The notes beneath the pieces are model-generated. The model saw only the letters and a list, made by a program, of their open reading frames with translations, ran no database searches and was not told the origin of the DNA. A stretch of 64,000 bases of DNA from an uncultured Eubacteriales bacterium (GTDB lineage Bacteria > Bacillota > Clostridia > Oscillospirales > CAG-382), in assembly GCA_900546385.1 (NCBI GenBank), contig URCT01000001.1:43507-107506 (forward strand). Direction: 5' to 3'. The position numbers and the translations under genes were made by a program. Each line of letters opens with the position of its first letter. Position 1 is the first letter of the stretch. This document shows positions 16,486-25,439 of this stretch, in pieces.

Positions 16486-17190
16486 TTAACCTTTGTAATA
16501 GTCGAGCTTCTTTTCGATATAACCGAAGAAAAGCGTCAATACGCCGCTGAAAATGAGATAATACACGCCCGTATAGAACAGCGGCCAGACAAGGCCGTCC
16601 ATTTTGGCGAACTTCTGTGCCGCCCAAATGATCTCATACACCGAAATGATGCGTGCAAGCGAGGTATCCTTGACCAAGGTGATGATTTCGTTTCCCATAG
16701 GCGGAACGATTTTTTTGACCACCTGGAAGAGAATGATCTTGAAAAAGACCTGCGTTTTGGTCATGCCGAGTACCGCACCGGCCTCATATTGGCCGCGCGG
16801 CATACTTTCGATTCCGCCGCGGTAGATTTCGGAAAAATAGCAGGCGTAGTTAATGACAAACGCCACCATGACCGCCATGAACCGGTCGGGAACGGTGAGT
16901 CCCGCAAGCGAACGAATGAGAAAACCGCTGCCGCCAAGACCGCTTGCCCATTTGCCGATAAAGCCGGGAACATAGAAAATGGCAATCAGCTGTAACATAA
17001 GCGGCGTGCCGCGGATGATCCACACAAACACGCGCACCACCCACCGAAGCGGGCGAAAGCGGCTCATCGAGCCAAAGCTGATGATAAGCCCCAGCGGCAG
17101 AGAAAACAAAAGCGTTAAGGCGAATATTTTTAGGGTCATTCCGAAGCCCTCCAAAAGGGCAAGCGAAACGCGGATAAATTCTTCGTTCAT
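16486..17190 (-). CDS. polar amino-acid ABC transporter, permease
   Basis: 234 residues of the HisM/GlnP family, with several hydrophobic helices. The 'RGTPLMLQLIAIFYVPG' segment and the EAA-type loop ('YEAGAVLGMTKTQVFFKIILFQ') identify it. The EAA loop docks with the ATPase encoded just downstream. A homodimer in the membrane would form the channel, because only one permease gene is present. Confidence 0.93.
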   Translation of the reverse strand: MNEEFIRVSLALLEGFGMTLKIFALTLLFSLPLGLIISFGSMSRFRPLRWVVRVFVWIIRGTPLMLQLIAIFYVPGFIGKWASGLGGSGFLIRSLAGLTVPDRFMAVMVAFVINYACYFSEIYRGGIESMPRGQYEAGAVLGMTKTQVFFKIILFQVVKKIVPPMGNEIITLVKDTSLARIISVYEIIWAAQKFAKMDGLVWPLFYTGVYYLIFSGVLTLFFGYIEKKLDYYKG

Positions 17191-17286
17191 GTCGTTTGAT
17201 AAATCCTTTCAAGCGGATGCTCTTCGTATTTCTTGCGGCAGAAAACCTGACGGCGGAAAAACCGAACGATTTTCTCTCGCAAGAAA

Positions 17287-17319
17287 GGCAGAAAGCCCGT
17301 TTTTCGCGAGCTTTCTGCC
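17287..17319 (-). terminator. attenuator-like hairpin between binding-protein and permease genes
   Basis: 10-bp stem GGCAGAAAGC / GCTTTCTGCC with a 13-base loop and only a weak T stretch after it on the minus strand. It lies just after the binding-protein stop, where partial termination or 3'-end protection would give more binding protein than permease. Confidence 0.55.
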
Positions 17320-17337
17320 GGTAGGCAAAGCTTTTGA

Positions 17338-18225
17338 TTATTCGGCGTCGAGAGCGAGCGTCAGCTCGTACTTTTCGGCAAGTGCCGGAAGCGTACCGTC
17401 GTTGTTTAATTCATCGATGATGCCGTTGACCTTTTCGGTGAGGTCGGAATCCTTGCGGAAGCCGATGCCGTATTCTTCGGAGGTGAGGGAGAGACCGTAG
17501 GTAAGGTCGGCATAGTTGGTGCCTTCACCGGTCATGGCGTTTGCCATGGTGATATCGATGACGCAGGCATCCTCCGCACCGGCGGCCACTTCCATGAGGG
17601 CATCTGCCTGGGTGCTGACTTCGGTTGCGGTGTAACCGGCATCGGCGATGGCGGCAGCTCCGGCAGAACCGGCTTCAGCGACAAAGGTGAGATCCTTTAA
17701 GGATTCGACGGTGGTGTAATCGGCGATCTTGTCCTTGTTCATGACGAGAACCTGTGCGTTGACGACATAGGGCTTGGAGCAGTTCATGCTGTTAACAACT
17801 TCGTTCGTGAGGGTCATGCCGTTCCAAACGCAGTCGATGGCTTTGGAATTGAGCTCGAACACCTTGTTGTCCCAGTCGATTTCCACGAATTCGGCCTTTA
17901 CACCGAGCTTTGCGGCAACGGCTTCGGCAAATTCGGTATCAAAGCCGGTCCATTGACCGTCTTCTTGGTAGTTCATGGGAGCGTATTCGGTGATACCGAC
18001 TACGAGTGTGCCTTTGTCGGTGACGTAAGCGACATCGCTGTCTGTTTTGGTTTCATCGCCGGCCTTGTCGTCGGTGGTGTTTGCGTCTTCGCCGACGTTC
18101 TGTTCGTTCTGAACATCTTTGTCATTCTGGTCGTCGGTCACGGTTTCTTTTTTGCCGCAGGCGGTGAAAGCGATAAAGCTGGCTGCCATCAAGAGGGCAA
18201 GTACAATAGCAAGTGTTTTTTTCAT
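17338..18225 (-). CDS. polar amino-acid ABC transporter, substrate-binding lipoprotein
   Basis: 295 residues. A lipoprotein signal peptide ends in the lipobox 'FTAC' at about residue 22. A 40-residue acidic, Asp/Asn/Thr-rich linker follows. The family-3 binding fold runs from 'GTLVVGITEYAPMNYQEDG' to the C-terminus, with 'TGFDTEFAEAVAAKLGV' typical of the SBP_bac_3 domain. It should be anchored to the outer face of the membrane and feed the permease and ATPase encoded downstream. Confidence 0.93.
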   Translation of the reverse strand: MKKTLAIVLALLMAASFIAFTACGKKETVTDDQNDKDVQNEQNVGEDANTTDDKAGDETKTDSDVAYVTDKGTLVVGITEYAPMNYQEDGQWTGFDTEFAEAVAAKLGVKAEFVEIDWDNKVFELNSKAIDCVWNGMTLTNEVVNSMNCSKPYVVNAQVLVMNKDKIADYTTVESLKDLTFVAEAGSAGAAAIADAGYTATEVSTQADALMEVAAGAEDACVIDITMANAMTGEGTNYADLTYGLSLTSEEYGIGFRKDSDLTEKVNGIIDELNNDGTLPALAEKYELTLALDAE

Positions 18226-18268
18226 GTTCGTTTACTCCTTTATTGCTTTAATTTACTGAAGTGAGACT

Positions 18269-18297
18269 ATTATAGCACGTCACTTTTGTTTTGTCAA
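18269..18297 (-). promoter_or_regulatory. consensus promoter of the amino-acid ABC operon
   Basis: On the minus strand TTGACA, 17 bases, TATAAT: a perfect sigma-A match, followed by AAGGAG before the ATG. Confidence 0.88.
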
Positions 18298-18325
18298 GGG
18301 TTTTTTCAAAATTAACAGTCACTTC

Positions 18326-18354
18326 TTGCGTTTTTCGACTTTTTGTACTATAAT
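18326..18354 (+). promoter_or_regulatory. promoter of the DUF362 gene
   Basis: TTGCGT (18326-18331), 17 bases, TATAAT (18349-18354), divergent from the ABC-operon promoter. Confidence 0.65.
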
Positions 18355-18414
18355 AACAATGTTACAAAATCTGCTTTTGTGAAAAAACGGCAAAAAAGGA
18401 AAAGGAGTGTTCGT

Positions 18415-19278
18415 ATGCCAGCAAAAGTCTATTTTACCAAAGAAATCTGTCCCGAAAACGTGATCAAGCTGTACCAAGCGGTCGGTAAAACGCTTTCCGG
18501 CAAAACGGCCATTAAGCTGCACTCGGGCGAGGTGGGCAACCAAAATTTCTTAAAGCCGGATTTCTGGAAACCCATCATATCCCATGTCGGCGGCACGGTC
18601 TGCGAATGCAACACGGCGTATGAAGGTGCGCGCAACACCACCGAAAAGCATCGCATTACGCTGGAAAAGCACGGCTGGAGCACCAATTTTGACGTTGACC
18701 TTCTCGACGCGACAGGTCCGGATATGGTTCTCGAAATCCCGAACGGAAAAATCATAAGGAAGAATTATGTCGGCAAGGATTTGGCGAACTACGATTCGCT
18801 GCTTGTGCTTTCGCATTTCAAAGGACATCCCATGGGTGGCTACGGCGGCGCACTCAAACAGCTTTCCATCGGCATTGCCTCGTCTTTCGGTAAGGCATAT
18901 ATCCACGGTGCAGGCGAGCCGGAAAAGCTTTGGACGGCCGACCACGACAGCTTTTTGGAGGCCATGGCGGACGCAGCTTCGTCGGTCGTGGACTATTTCG
19001 GCGGCAAAGCGGTGTATATAAACGTCATGAATAACATGTCGGTGGACTGCGACTGCTGTGCGGTGGCAGAGGATCCGTGCATGAAGGATATCGGGATGCT
19101 TGCGTCGGAGGATCCGATCGCGATCGACCGCGCGTGCTTGGATTTGGTCTATGCGTCGGATGATCCCGGAAGAGACCATCTCATCGAGCGGATTGAATCG
19201 CGTAACGGAGCGCATACCATCGATGCTGCCGCTGCGCTCGGCTTTGGCGAAAAAGAGTATTCGCTTATCGAGCTGTAA
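18415..19278 (+). CDS. DUF362-domain protein
   Basis: 287 residues from ATG 18415, which has AAAAGGAG ahead of it. The sequence 'AIKLHSGEVGNQNFLKP', 'LVLSHFKGHPMGGYGGALKQLSIG' (in two parts of the conserved core) and 'ASEDPIAIDRACLDLVY' are DUF362 hallmarks. Many relatives carry a ferredoxin domain; here only one cysteine cluster, 'DCDCCAVAEDPCMKD', is present near residue 206 and could hold an Fe-S cluster. The function is unknown in the family. The gene is monocistronic with its own promoter and terminator. Confidence 0.8.
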   Translation: MPAKVYFTKEICPENVIKLYQAVGKTLSGKTAIKLHSGEVGNQNFLKPDFWKPIISHVGGTVCECNTAYEGARNTTEKHRITLEKHGWSTNFDVDLLDATGPDMVLEIPNGKIIRKNYVGKDLANYDSLLVLSHFKGHPMGGYGGALKQLSIGIASSFGKAYIHGAGEPEKLWTADHDSFLEAMADAASSVVDYFGGKAVYINVMNNMSVDCDCCAVAEDPCMKDIGMLASEDPIAIDRACLDLVYASDDPGRDHLIERIESRNGAHTIDAAAALGFGEKEYSLIEL

Positions 19279-19297
19279 ACGGAAACACCAAATTTTT

Positions 19298-19328
19298 CGG
19301 GAGCCGTGCGCCGCACGGCTCCCGTTTT
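19298..19328 (+). terminator. terminator of the DUF362 gene
   Basis: Stem CGGGAGCCGTGCG with its complement, a very short loop, then TTTT. Confidence 0.75.
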
Positions 19329-19345
19329 GCGGGAAAAGCTGATTT

Positions 19346-19549
19346 TTACATTTGTTTTTTGACGACGCTGTATTCGTCGTACTGCCTGAAATACGGGCAA
19401 TTCTGGAATTTTCCCTTCATAAAATACAGCATTTCGTCCTCATCGAGCGCCATGTGGCAGACGGCAAGACCGGTGTCCTCGTCCTCGTGGAAATAAAGGC
19501 AAAAATCACAATTGGTTGCTTTCGGCTGCTTATTTTGTTCTTTACGCAT
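19346..19549 (-). CDS. small four-cysteine protein (DUF6472-like)
   Basis: 67 residues from the ATG at 19547-19549, which follows GGAG; an upstream ATG lacks a ribosome site. Cysteines at 14, 17, 31 and 51 ('NCDFCLYF', 'VCHMAL', 'NCPYF') are spaced like a small metal-binding knuckle. The sequence resembles DUF6472, a family of short acidic proteins seen in Clostridia. It is just downstream of the CDF metal transporter and may be cotranscribed with it, which would suit a metal-related role, but this is inference. Confidence 0.7.
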   Translation of the reverse strand: MRKEQNKQPKATNCDFCLYFHEDEDTGLAVCHMALDEDEMLYFMKGKFQNCPYFRQYDEYSVVKKQM

Positions 19550-19575
19550 GGTAATGCTCCTTTCTTTTTGTTGCT

Positions 19576-20748
19576 TCAAACATAACTGCGGTCAACTGTG
19601 ATGATGGCGAAATAGCGTGTGTTTTGCAAAGAGCTCAAATAATCCCGAAGGGATTTTTTTATTTCAGTGTCGCTTAACTTGCTGTCATATGGCACGACGA
19701 TATCAAATATCACATTGGTGTGCGTGCGTCCCTTGACCAGCCGGAAATCGTGCAAGGTCATTTCTCGTGAAAGAGTTTTATGTGTAAATTCGGTTAACTG
19801 CCGCTTAAGCTCCTCGGCTTCCTCGTCACCGACCGAAACGGGATCCATGTGGATAACGGCACTGCAGCCCATTTTTTCGGCGATATACCGTTCGATGTTA
19901 TCGATCACGTCGTGCGTTTGGCAGAAATCCGCGTGTTCGTCCACTTCGGCGTGAAGCGAGACCATCACGCGGCCCGGCCCGTAATCGTGGACGACCAAAT
20001 CATGAATGCCTTTTACCTCGGGATGAGACATAACAATGCTTTTGATCTCATTGACAAATTCTTCCTTCGGCGGCTGGCCGAGCAAGGGACCGATGGTATC
20101 GCGTGCGGCGTTGAAGCCGGTATACAAAATGAACAGAGCCACGACAAGACCGCAATATCCGTCGAGATTGAGCTTGGAAAACGAGCTGAACAACGTGACG
20201 AGAAACACCGCGCTGGTCGAGACAACGTCGGAACGGCTGTCGGCGGCGGTGGCTTTCATGGAGACTGAATCGATTTTATTGCCGATCGCGCGGTTGTAAA
20301 AGCTCATATAGAGCTTGACGGCGATCGATACGGCGAGCGCGATAAAGGTGAGAAGGTTTGCGTCCACCGGTTCGGGATGCAGAATCTTTTCGAAGGAGCT
20401 TTTGGCAAGCTCAAGACCCATGAGCATAATGACAAGCGATACGATGAGTCCCGAAATGTATTCAAACCGTCCGTGCCCGAACGGATGCTCCTTATCCGGC
20501 TTTTCGGCGGCAAGCTTAAAACCGATGAGCGTGATGACCGAGCTTCCGGCGTCCGAAAGGTTGTTGAAGGCATCGGCCGTCACGGCGACCGAGCCGGAAA
20601 GAATACCGGCGGCAAGCTTAAAGGCAAACAACAGAACGTTGAGGAAAATACCGACAAGCCCGCATAAAATGCCGTAAGCGGTGCGCACGGATGGCGTGTG
20701 GTAATCGCGGTAATTCTTGATAAAGAGACGGCTGAGCAGTGTTATCAT
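19576..20748 (-). CDS. cation diffusion facilitator (CDF) divalent metal transporter
   Basis: 390 residues. Six membrane helices lie in about residues 20-220, with the metal-site motif 'DAFNNLSDAGSS' (Asp-x3-Asp type) in helix 2 and 'HPFGHGRFEYISGL' after it. The cytoplasmic C-terminal dimerisation domain includes 'VKGIHDLVVHDYGPGRVMVSLHAEV'. The last 90 residues extend beyond the usual CTD. Members export Zn, Mn, Fe or Cd in exchange for protons. The metal cannot be fixed by eye. Confidence 0.9.
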   Translation of the reverse strand: MITLLSRLFIKNYRDYHTPSVRTAYGILCGLVGIFLNVLLFAFKLAAGILSGSVAVTADAFNNLSDAGSSVITLIGFKLAAEKPDKEHPFGHGRFEYISGLIVSLVIMLMGLELAKSSFEKILHPEPVDANLLTFIALAVSIAVKLYMSFYNRAIGNKIDSVSMKATAADSRSDVVSTSAVFLVTLFSSFSKLNLDGYCGLVVALFILYTGFNAARDTIGPLLGQPPKEEFVNEIKSIVMSHPEVKGIHDLVVHDYGPGRVMVSLHAEVDEHADFCQTHDVIDNIERYIAEKMGCSAVIHMDPVSVGDEEAEELKRQLTEFTHKTLSREMTLHDFRLVKGRTHTNVIFDIVVPYDSKLSDTEIKKSLRDYLSSLQNTRYFAIITVDRSYV

Positions 20749-20807
20749 ATAATTCTTCCAAACGTATGCCGTGAGGGAATAACGAAAACGTTGTTCCGGA
20801 CAAGCAC

Positions 20808-22130
20808 TTATTTTGCAGCGTATTGCGGCATTTCGGCTTCTTGCTCCGTTTTGGCGTTGGAGAGCATAAGCTTGATGCGGTTTTCTTGGTTGATTTTAGT
20901 CGCACCGGCGTCATAATCGACAGCGACGATGTTGGCATTCGGATATTTTTCCTTTAACGGCTTCATCATGCCTTTGCCGACAATGTGATTGGGCAGGCAG
21001 CCGAAGGGTTGGGCACACACGATGTTGTTGACGCCCTCTTCGATAAGCTCAGCCATTTCGGCGGTCAGCAGCCATCCTTCGCCCATTTTGGCACCGTGGC
21101 TGATAAGCCCGTTGGCGAGCTTTATGACATGGCCGAAGGGCGTGGGCGGATCAAACACGCCCTGCGCGTTGATCAAATCGATGATATCCTTTTGCTTTTT
21201 CTCGAAGTATTTGAGTGCCAGGCCAAACACAAGGCCTTTGCCTTTTTTCATTCCCAAAAGCTTTGCATCGGTAACCGAATTGTAGCAGGTGAACATACAG
21301 AAATCGATGAGTCCCGGCATGACCACTTCGGCGTTTTCGGAAAGAAGAAATTTCTCAAGCTCGTTGTTGCCGAGCGGTGAAAACTTGACGAAGATTTCAC
21401 CGACAATGCCCACGCGCACCTTTTTTTCGGCAGAGCGCGGAATGGCGGCAAAATCGGCTAAAATATCCTTATAATACTGCTTGATAACGGCGTATTTGAA
21501 TTTGCCGGTCTTTGCCATGCCTTCGGTTAACGTGTCCACCCATTTCCGGCAGACGCGTTCGGTGTCGCCTTGGTTTAATTCATACGGCAGGCACTGGTTT
21601 TTGATGAGCATCAGTAAATCGCCCAAAATGGCGGCATACACAAGACGGATGGCAATCGGCGCGGTGACCTTGAAGGCACTGTCCTTTTCAAGACCGGCAA
21701 AGTTCAAGGAAATGACCGGAATGTGACCGTAGCCGGCCTTTTTCAAGGCCTTGCGCAACAGAAATATGTAGTTGGAGGCACGACAGCCGCCGCCGGTTTG
21801 GGTGATGAGCAGTGCAAGCTTATTGGTGTCATACTTGCCGCTTTCGATGGCGGACAGCATCTGCCCGATGACGAGAAGCGCCGGGTAGCAGGTGTCGTTG
21901 TGCACGTATTTTAAGCCGTATTCGATGACACTGGAATCGTAGTTTTCCAACAGAATGGCGTTGTAGCCGTAGGAACGCAAGATGCCGGTCATGATTTTGA
22001 AGTGATCCGGCAGCATGGTCGGCACAAGAATCGTATAATCGAGCATACTCTTGTCGAACACTACGTGGTCGGCGGAATGCACGTCGCACGAAGCACAGGT
22101 TTCGTTTATATTCTGTTTGTTTTCGCTCAT
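20808..22130 (-). CDS. 2-hydroxyacyl-CoA dehydratase-like (HgdB/DUF2229-type) partner of the activase
   Basis: 440 residues. Conserved blocks include 'YVHNDTCYPALLVIGQM', 'ITQTGGGCRASNYIFLLRKAL', 'GEIFVKFSPLGNNELEKFL' and 'QPFGCLPNHIVGKGM'. The Cys residues in these blocks are those expected to ligate an Fe-S cluster in the dehydratase family. In many Clostridia this sequence is the C-terminal part of a fused protein of about 1400 residues; here it is separate. Its ATG overlaps the activase stop as ATGA, so the two are translationally coupled. The reaction is unknown: no acyl-CoA transferase or second dehydratase subunit is nearby. Confidence 0.8.
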   Translation of the reverse strand: MSENKQNINETCASCDVHSADHVVFDKSMLDYTILVPTMLPDHFKIMTGILRSYGYNAILLENYDSSVIEYGLKYVHNDTCYPALLVIGQMLSAIESGKYDTNKLALLITQTGGGCRASNYIFLLRKALKKAGYGHIPVISLNFAGLEKDSAFKVTAPIAIRLVYAAILGDLLMLIKNQCLPYELNQGDTERVCRKWVDTLTEGMAKTGKFKYAVIKQYYKDILADFAAIPRSAEKKVRVGIVGEIFVKFSPLGNNELEKFLLSENAEVVMPGLIDFCMFTCYNSVTDAKLLGMKKGKGLVFGLALKYFEKKQKDIIDLINAQGVFDPPTPFGHVIKLANGLISHGAKMGEGWLLTAEMAELIEEGVNNIVCAQPFGCLPNHIVGKGMMKPLKEKYPNANIVAVDYDAGATKINQENRIKLMLSNAKTEQEAEMPQYAAK

Positions 22131-25111
22131 TTTCCGGCACTCCTTTCCTCGATAGCGCCGATCAGGCTGCGAAGACGGATCTTCACGGCACCCAAATTGG
22201 TGATTTCATCGATTTTGATTTGTGTATACAACTTTCCGTCGCGTTCGAGAATGTCCTTGACCTCGTCGGTGGTGATGGCGTCAAGACCACAGCCGAACGA
22301 AACCAGCTGCACAAGCTCGACATCGTCGTTTTCCACGGCAAATTCCGCGGCGTTGTATAAGCGGGAATGATACGTCCATTGGTTGAGCACGCCGACCTTG
22401 GGGCGCTTGTTTGCCATATGCCAGACGCTGTCCTCGCTGACGACCGTAAAGCCGAGCGAACGGCACAGCTTGTCGATGCCGTGTCCGATCTCCGGGTCGG
22501 TGTGATAGGGACGTCCGGCAAGGATCAGAATGCGCTTGCCGTGTTCTCTTGCATACGCGACGGCGCGTTCGCCCTCGGCGCGCACGGCGGCCATGTAGGC
22601 ATCATACGCCGCAAAGCCGTGCGCAACGGCCGCTTTGACCTCGTGCTTTTTCACGTCGTATCCGAACGAATGCAAGTACCGGTGCAGTTCCTTGACAAGC
22701 TCGGCGCGGTCGGTGATGTTTAAGTACGGATATAAGAAACGGACTTTGGACAAATCCTCCACATTGCCGTGCAGCAATTCGGAATAATAGGCGACCACCG
22801 GGCAGTTGTAGTGGTTGTCCGAAACGTTTTCATCCACGTTGTAGCTGATACACGGATAGAAGATGGCGTCCACGCCCTCTTCAATGAGCGTTTCGACGTG
22901 GCCGTGCATGAGCTTTGCCGGATAGCAGGCCGTGTCGGACGGAATGCTCTGCTGTCCCTTGAAATAGGTGTCGCGGCCGGACATGGGCGATACCTTGACG
23001 GTAAAGCCGAGTTCCTTGAAAATGCCGTGCCATAACGGCAGCAGCTCGTACATACCGAGTGCCAGTGGAAGGCCTACCGTGCCGCGGTTTTTCTTTTCGG
23101 GCGCCGCAGACGTGTCAGCGGCGATTTTTTCGATAAGCGTTCTCTTGAATTCGTGCAGATTGGGCGTTTCGTCGGCTTTTTCGCTAAGACCGGCGCCCTT
23201 TTCGCATTTGTTGCCGGAAACGTATTTCACGCCGCCTGGGAAAATGTTGACGGTCAGCCGACAGTTGTTGGTGCAGCCGTGGCAGACGGCGTTGGTGGTC
23301 TTGTGTGTAAAGCCCTTTAATGCTTCGGGCGAAAGAATGGTCGAGCCTTCGGTTTTTTCGAGCGCCTTGGCATACAGCGACGCACCGAACGCTCCCATCA
23401 GTCCCGATATTTCCGGGCGGATGACGTTGTGTCCGATTTCGCGTTCGAAGCTGCGAAGCACGGCGTTGTTTAAGAACGTACCGCCTTGGACGACGATGTT
23501 TTCGCCAAGCTCGGCGGCGCTGCTTGCGCGGATGACCTTATAAATGGCGTTGCGCACAACGCTGAGCGAAAGACCGGCGGAAATGTCACAGACACCGGCA
23601 CCGTCCTTTTGTGCCTGCTTGACCGAGGAATTCATAAATACCGTACAGCGTGTGCCGAGCGAAACGGGATGCTTGGCAAGAAGGCCGAGCTTGCTGAATT
23701 CGGCCACGTCATAGCCCATGGATTTGGCGAAGGTCTCGATGAACGACCCACAGCCCGAAGAGCAGGCTTCGTTGAGCATAATGCTGTCGATCGCGCCATT
23801 CCGAACCTTGAAGCACTTGATGTCCTGACCGCCGATATCGAGGATGAAATCGACCTTCGGGTTGAAGAATTTGGCGGCTTTTAAGTGTGCAAGCGTCTCG
23901 ACAATGCCGATATCCACACCGAAGGCGTGCTTAATCAGTTCTTCGCCGTAGCCGGTGACGGCACTCGACGCGATTTGGATGCGGTTGCCGCACAATTCGT
24001 AGATTTTGGTTAACTGCTCGCGCACGATTTCCACGGGATTGCCTTTGTTGGAATCGTAGTAGCTGTATAAAAGGCCGTCGTTTTCGTCGGTCAAGGTGAG
24101 CTTTGTGGTGGTACTGCCGCAGTCGATGCCAAGATAGGCTTTGCCGGTATAAGAAGCGATGTCCGTGCGCTTGACGTCGGCGCGCGTGTGGCGTGCAAGA
24201 AAGGCGTCAAGCTCGTCGTTGTCGGCAAAAAGCGGCGGTTCGGTCGAGACTTTGCCGGTCGAATGCGTGGCTTTTAACAGCTTGCAGAATTCGTCAAACG
24301 TGTAGGTTTCCTTTTGATGGGAGGCATACAGCGCGGCACCGTAGGAGACCGAAAAACGCGCATAGTCCGGGAAAACGGCGTGTTTGTCATCAAGCTTGAG
24401 CGTTTCGGTAAAGCGGCGGCGAAGTCCCATGCAAAAGCTGAGCGGACCGCCCAAAAACATGACCTTGCCGGCGATTTTGCGGCCTTGCGCAAGACCGGCA
24501 ATGGTTTGATTGACCACGGCTTGGTAGATGCTTGCCGCAATGTCCTCTTTGCGCGCGCCTTGGTTGAGAAGCGGTTGGATATCGGTTTTGGCGAACACGC
24601 CGCAGCGCGACGCGATCGGATAAATGCGCTCGCTCTTTAACGAGAGCGCGTCAAGCTCATCCGGCGTTACATCGAGAAGCGATGCCATCTGGTCGATAAA
24701 CGCGCCCGTACCGCCGGCACACGAACCGTTCATGCGTTCGTCCAGTCCGCCGGCAAAGAAGATAATCTTCGCGTCCTCGCCGCCAAGCTCAATGACAACA
24801 TCCGTGTCCGGCTCATAGAGCTTTACGGTTTCGGCTGTGGCGAAGACCTCTTGTACAAACGGGATACCGGCGGCATTTGCAATGCCGAGTCCTGCCGAGC
24901 CGCTGAGTGCGCAGTGAAAGGAACGCGAACCGATGAAAGGGTAGGCGTTTTCAAAAAGCTCCAATATTTTTTCACGCACCTGGGAAAAGTGGCGTTCGTA
25001 TTTTTCATGTAAAATTTTACCGTTGTCCGTTACCACGATTTTGGCGGTGGTCGAGCCGACATCAATGCCGATGTTCAGCTCAGAGGCTCCGGTCATAACT
25101 TGCTGTGTCAT
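22127..25111 (-). CDS. acyl-CoA dehydratase activase-type protein (two BadF/HgdC ATPase domains + DUF2229)
   Basis: 994 residues. Two ASKHA ATPase domains are seen: 'GIDVGSTTAKIVV' near residue 14 with 'NGSCAGGTGAFIDQMA', and 'GIDCGSTTTKLTL' near residue 328 with 'NEACSSGCGSFIETFAKSMG'. The Cys residues in these segments correspond to those bridging a [4Fe-4S] cluster between the protomers of HgdC. A Cys-rich linker ('CHGCTNNC' near 610) and a DUF2229 region with 'SDTACYPAKLMHGH' follow. HgdC proteins use ATP to inject a low-potential electron into their partner; the large fused form is widespread but has no assigned substrate. The gene has its own consensus-like promoter. Confidence 0.85.
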   Translation of the reverse strand: MTQQVMTGASELNIGIDVGSTTAKIVVTDNGKILHEKYERHFSQVREKILELFENAYPFIGSRSFHCALSGSAGLGIANAAGIPFVQEVFATAETVKLYEPDTDVVIELGGEDAKIIFFAGGLDERMNGSCAGGTGAFIDQMASLLDVTPDELDALSLKSERIYPIASRCGVFAKTDIQPLLNQGARKEDIAASIYQAVVNQTIAGLAQGRKIAGKVMFLGGPLSFCMGLRRRFTETLKLDDKHAVFPDYARFSVSYGAALYASHQKETYTFDEFCKLLKATHSTGKVSTEPPLFADNDELDAFLARHTRADVKRTDIASYTGKAYLGIDCGSTTTKLTLTDENDGLLYSYYDSNKGNPVEIVREQLTKIYELCGNRIQIASSAVTGYGEELIKHAFGVDIGIVETLAHLKAAKFFNPKVDFILDIGGQDIKCFKVRNGAIDSIMLNEACSSGCGSFIETFAKSMGYDVAEFSKLGLLAKHPVSLGTRCTVFMNSSVKQAQKDGAGVCDISAGLSLSVVRNAIYKVIRASSAAELGENIVVQGGTFLNNAVLRSFEREIGHNVIRPEISGLMGAFGASLYAKALEKTEGSTILSPEALKGFTHKTTNAVCHGCTNNCRLTVNIFPGGVKYVSGNKCEKGAGLSEKADETPNLHEFKRTLIEKIAADTSAAPEKKNRGTVGLPLALGMYELLPLWHGIFKELGFTVKVSPMSGRDTYFKGQQSIPSDTACYPAKLMHGHVETLIEEGVDAIFYPCISYNVDENVSDNHYNCPVVAYYSELLHGNVEDLSKVRFLYPYLNITDRAELVKELHRYLHSFGYDVKKHEVKAAVAHGFAAYDAYMAAVRAEGERAVAYAREHGKRILILAGRPYHTDPEIGHGIDKLCRSLGFTVVSEDSVWHMANKRPKVGVLNQWTYHSRLYNAAEFAVENDDVELVQLVSFGCGLDAITTDEVKDILERDGKLYTQIKIDEITNLGAVKIRLRSLIGAIEERSAGK

Positions 25112-25154
25112 AGGTTCACTTCTTTACAAACGGAAATATAAATATACATTGTTT

Positions 25155-25183
25155 ATTATAAAACAACCGTTTCCATATTGCAA
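25155..25183 (-). promoter_or_regulatory. promoter of the activase operon
   Basis: On the minus strand TTGCAA, 17 bases, TATAAT. The remaining intergenic stretch up to about 25385 holds no gene or clear structure. Confidence 0.75.
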
Positions 25184-25387
25184 GAGGTGTGCGCTAATGA
25201 AATGTAAATATTTCTCGCATAGGAAGGGAAAAATGCCCTGTATCCGGCGGCATTATATAAATAGGTAAACGAATTTTGGTATTTTTGCCGGAAACAGGAA
25301 CTTAGCGGACAAGACGGCAATCGTTTGACGAAAAGCCGAAAACGGGAAATTAACTGTAAAAAGCCTCGTTTATGAATCAAAAATGAA

Positions 25388-25425
25388 TACAAAAAACCGT
25401 TCGGTACAGATTCTGCACCGAACGG
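25388..25425 (-). terminator. terminator of the nucleoside ABC operon
   Basis: 9-bp stem CCGTTCGGT / ACCGAACGG (25397-25405 with 25417-25425), followed on the minus strand by six or more T. Confidence 0.85.
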
Positions 25426-25439
25426 GAAAAGGTATTTTG

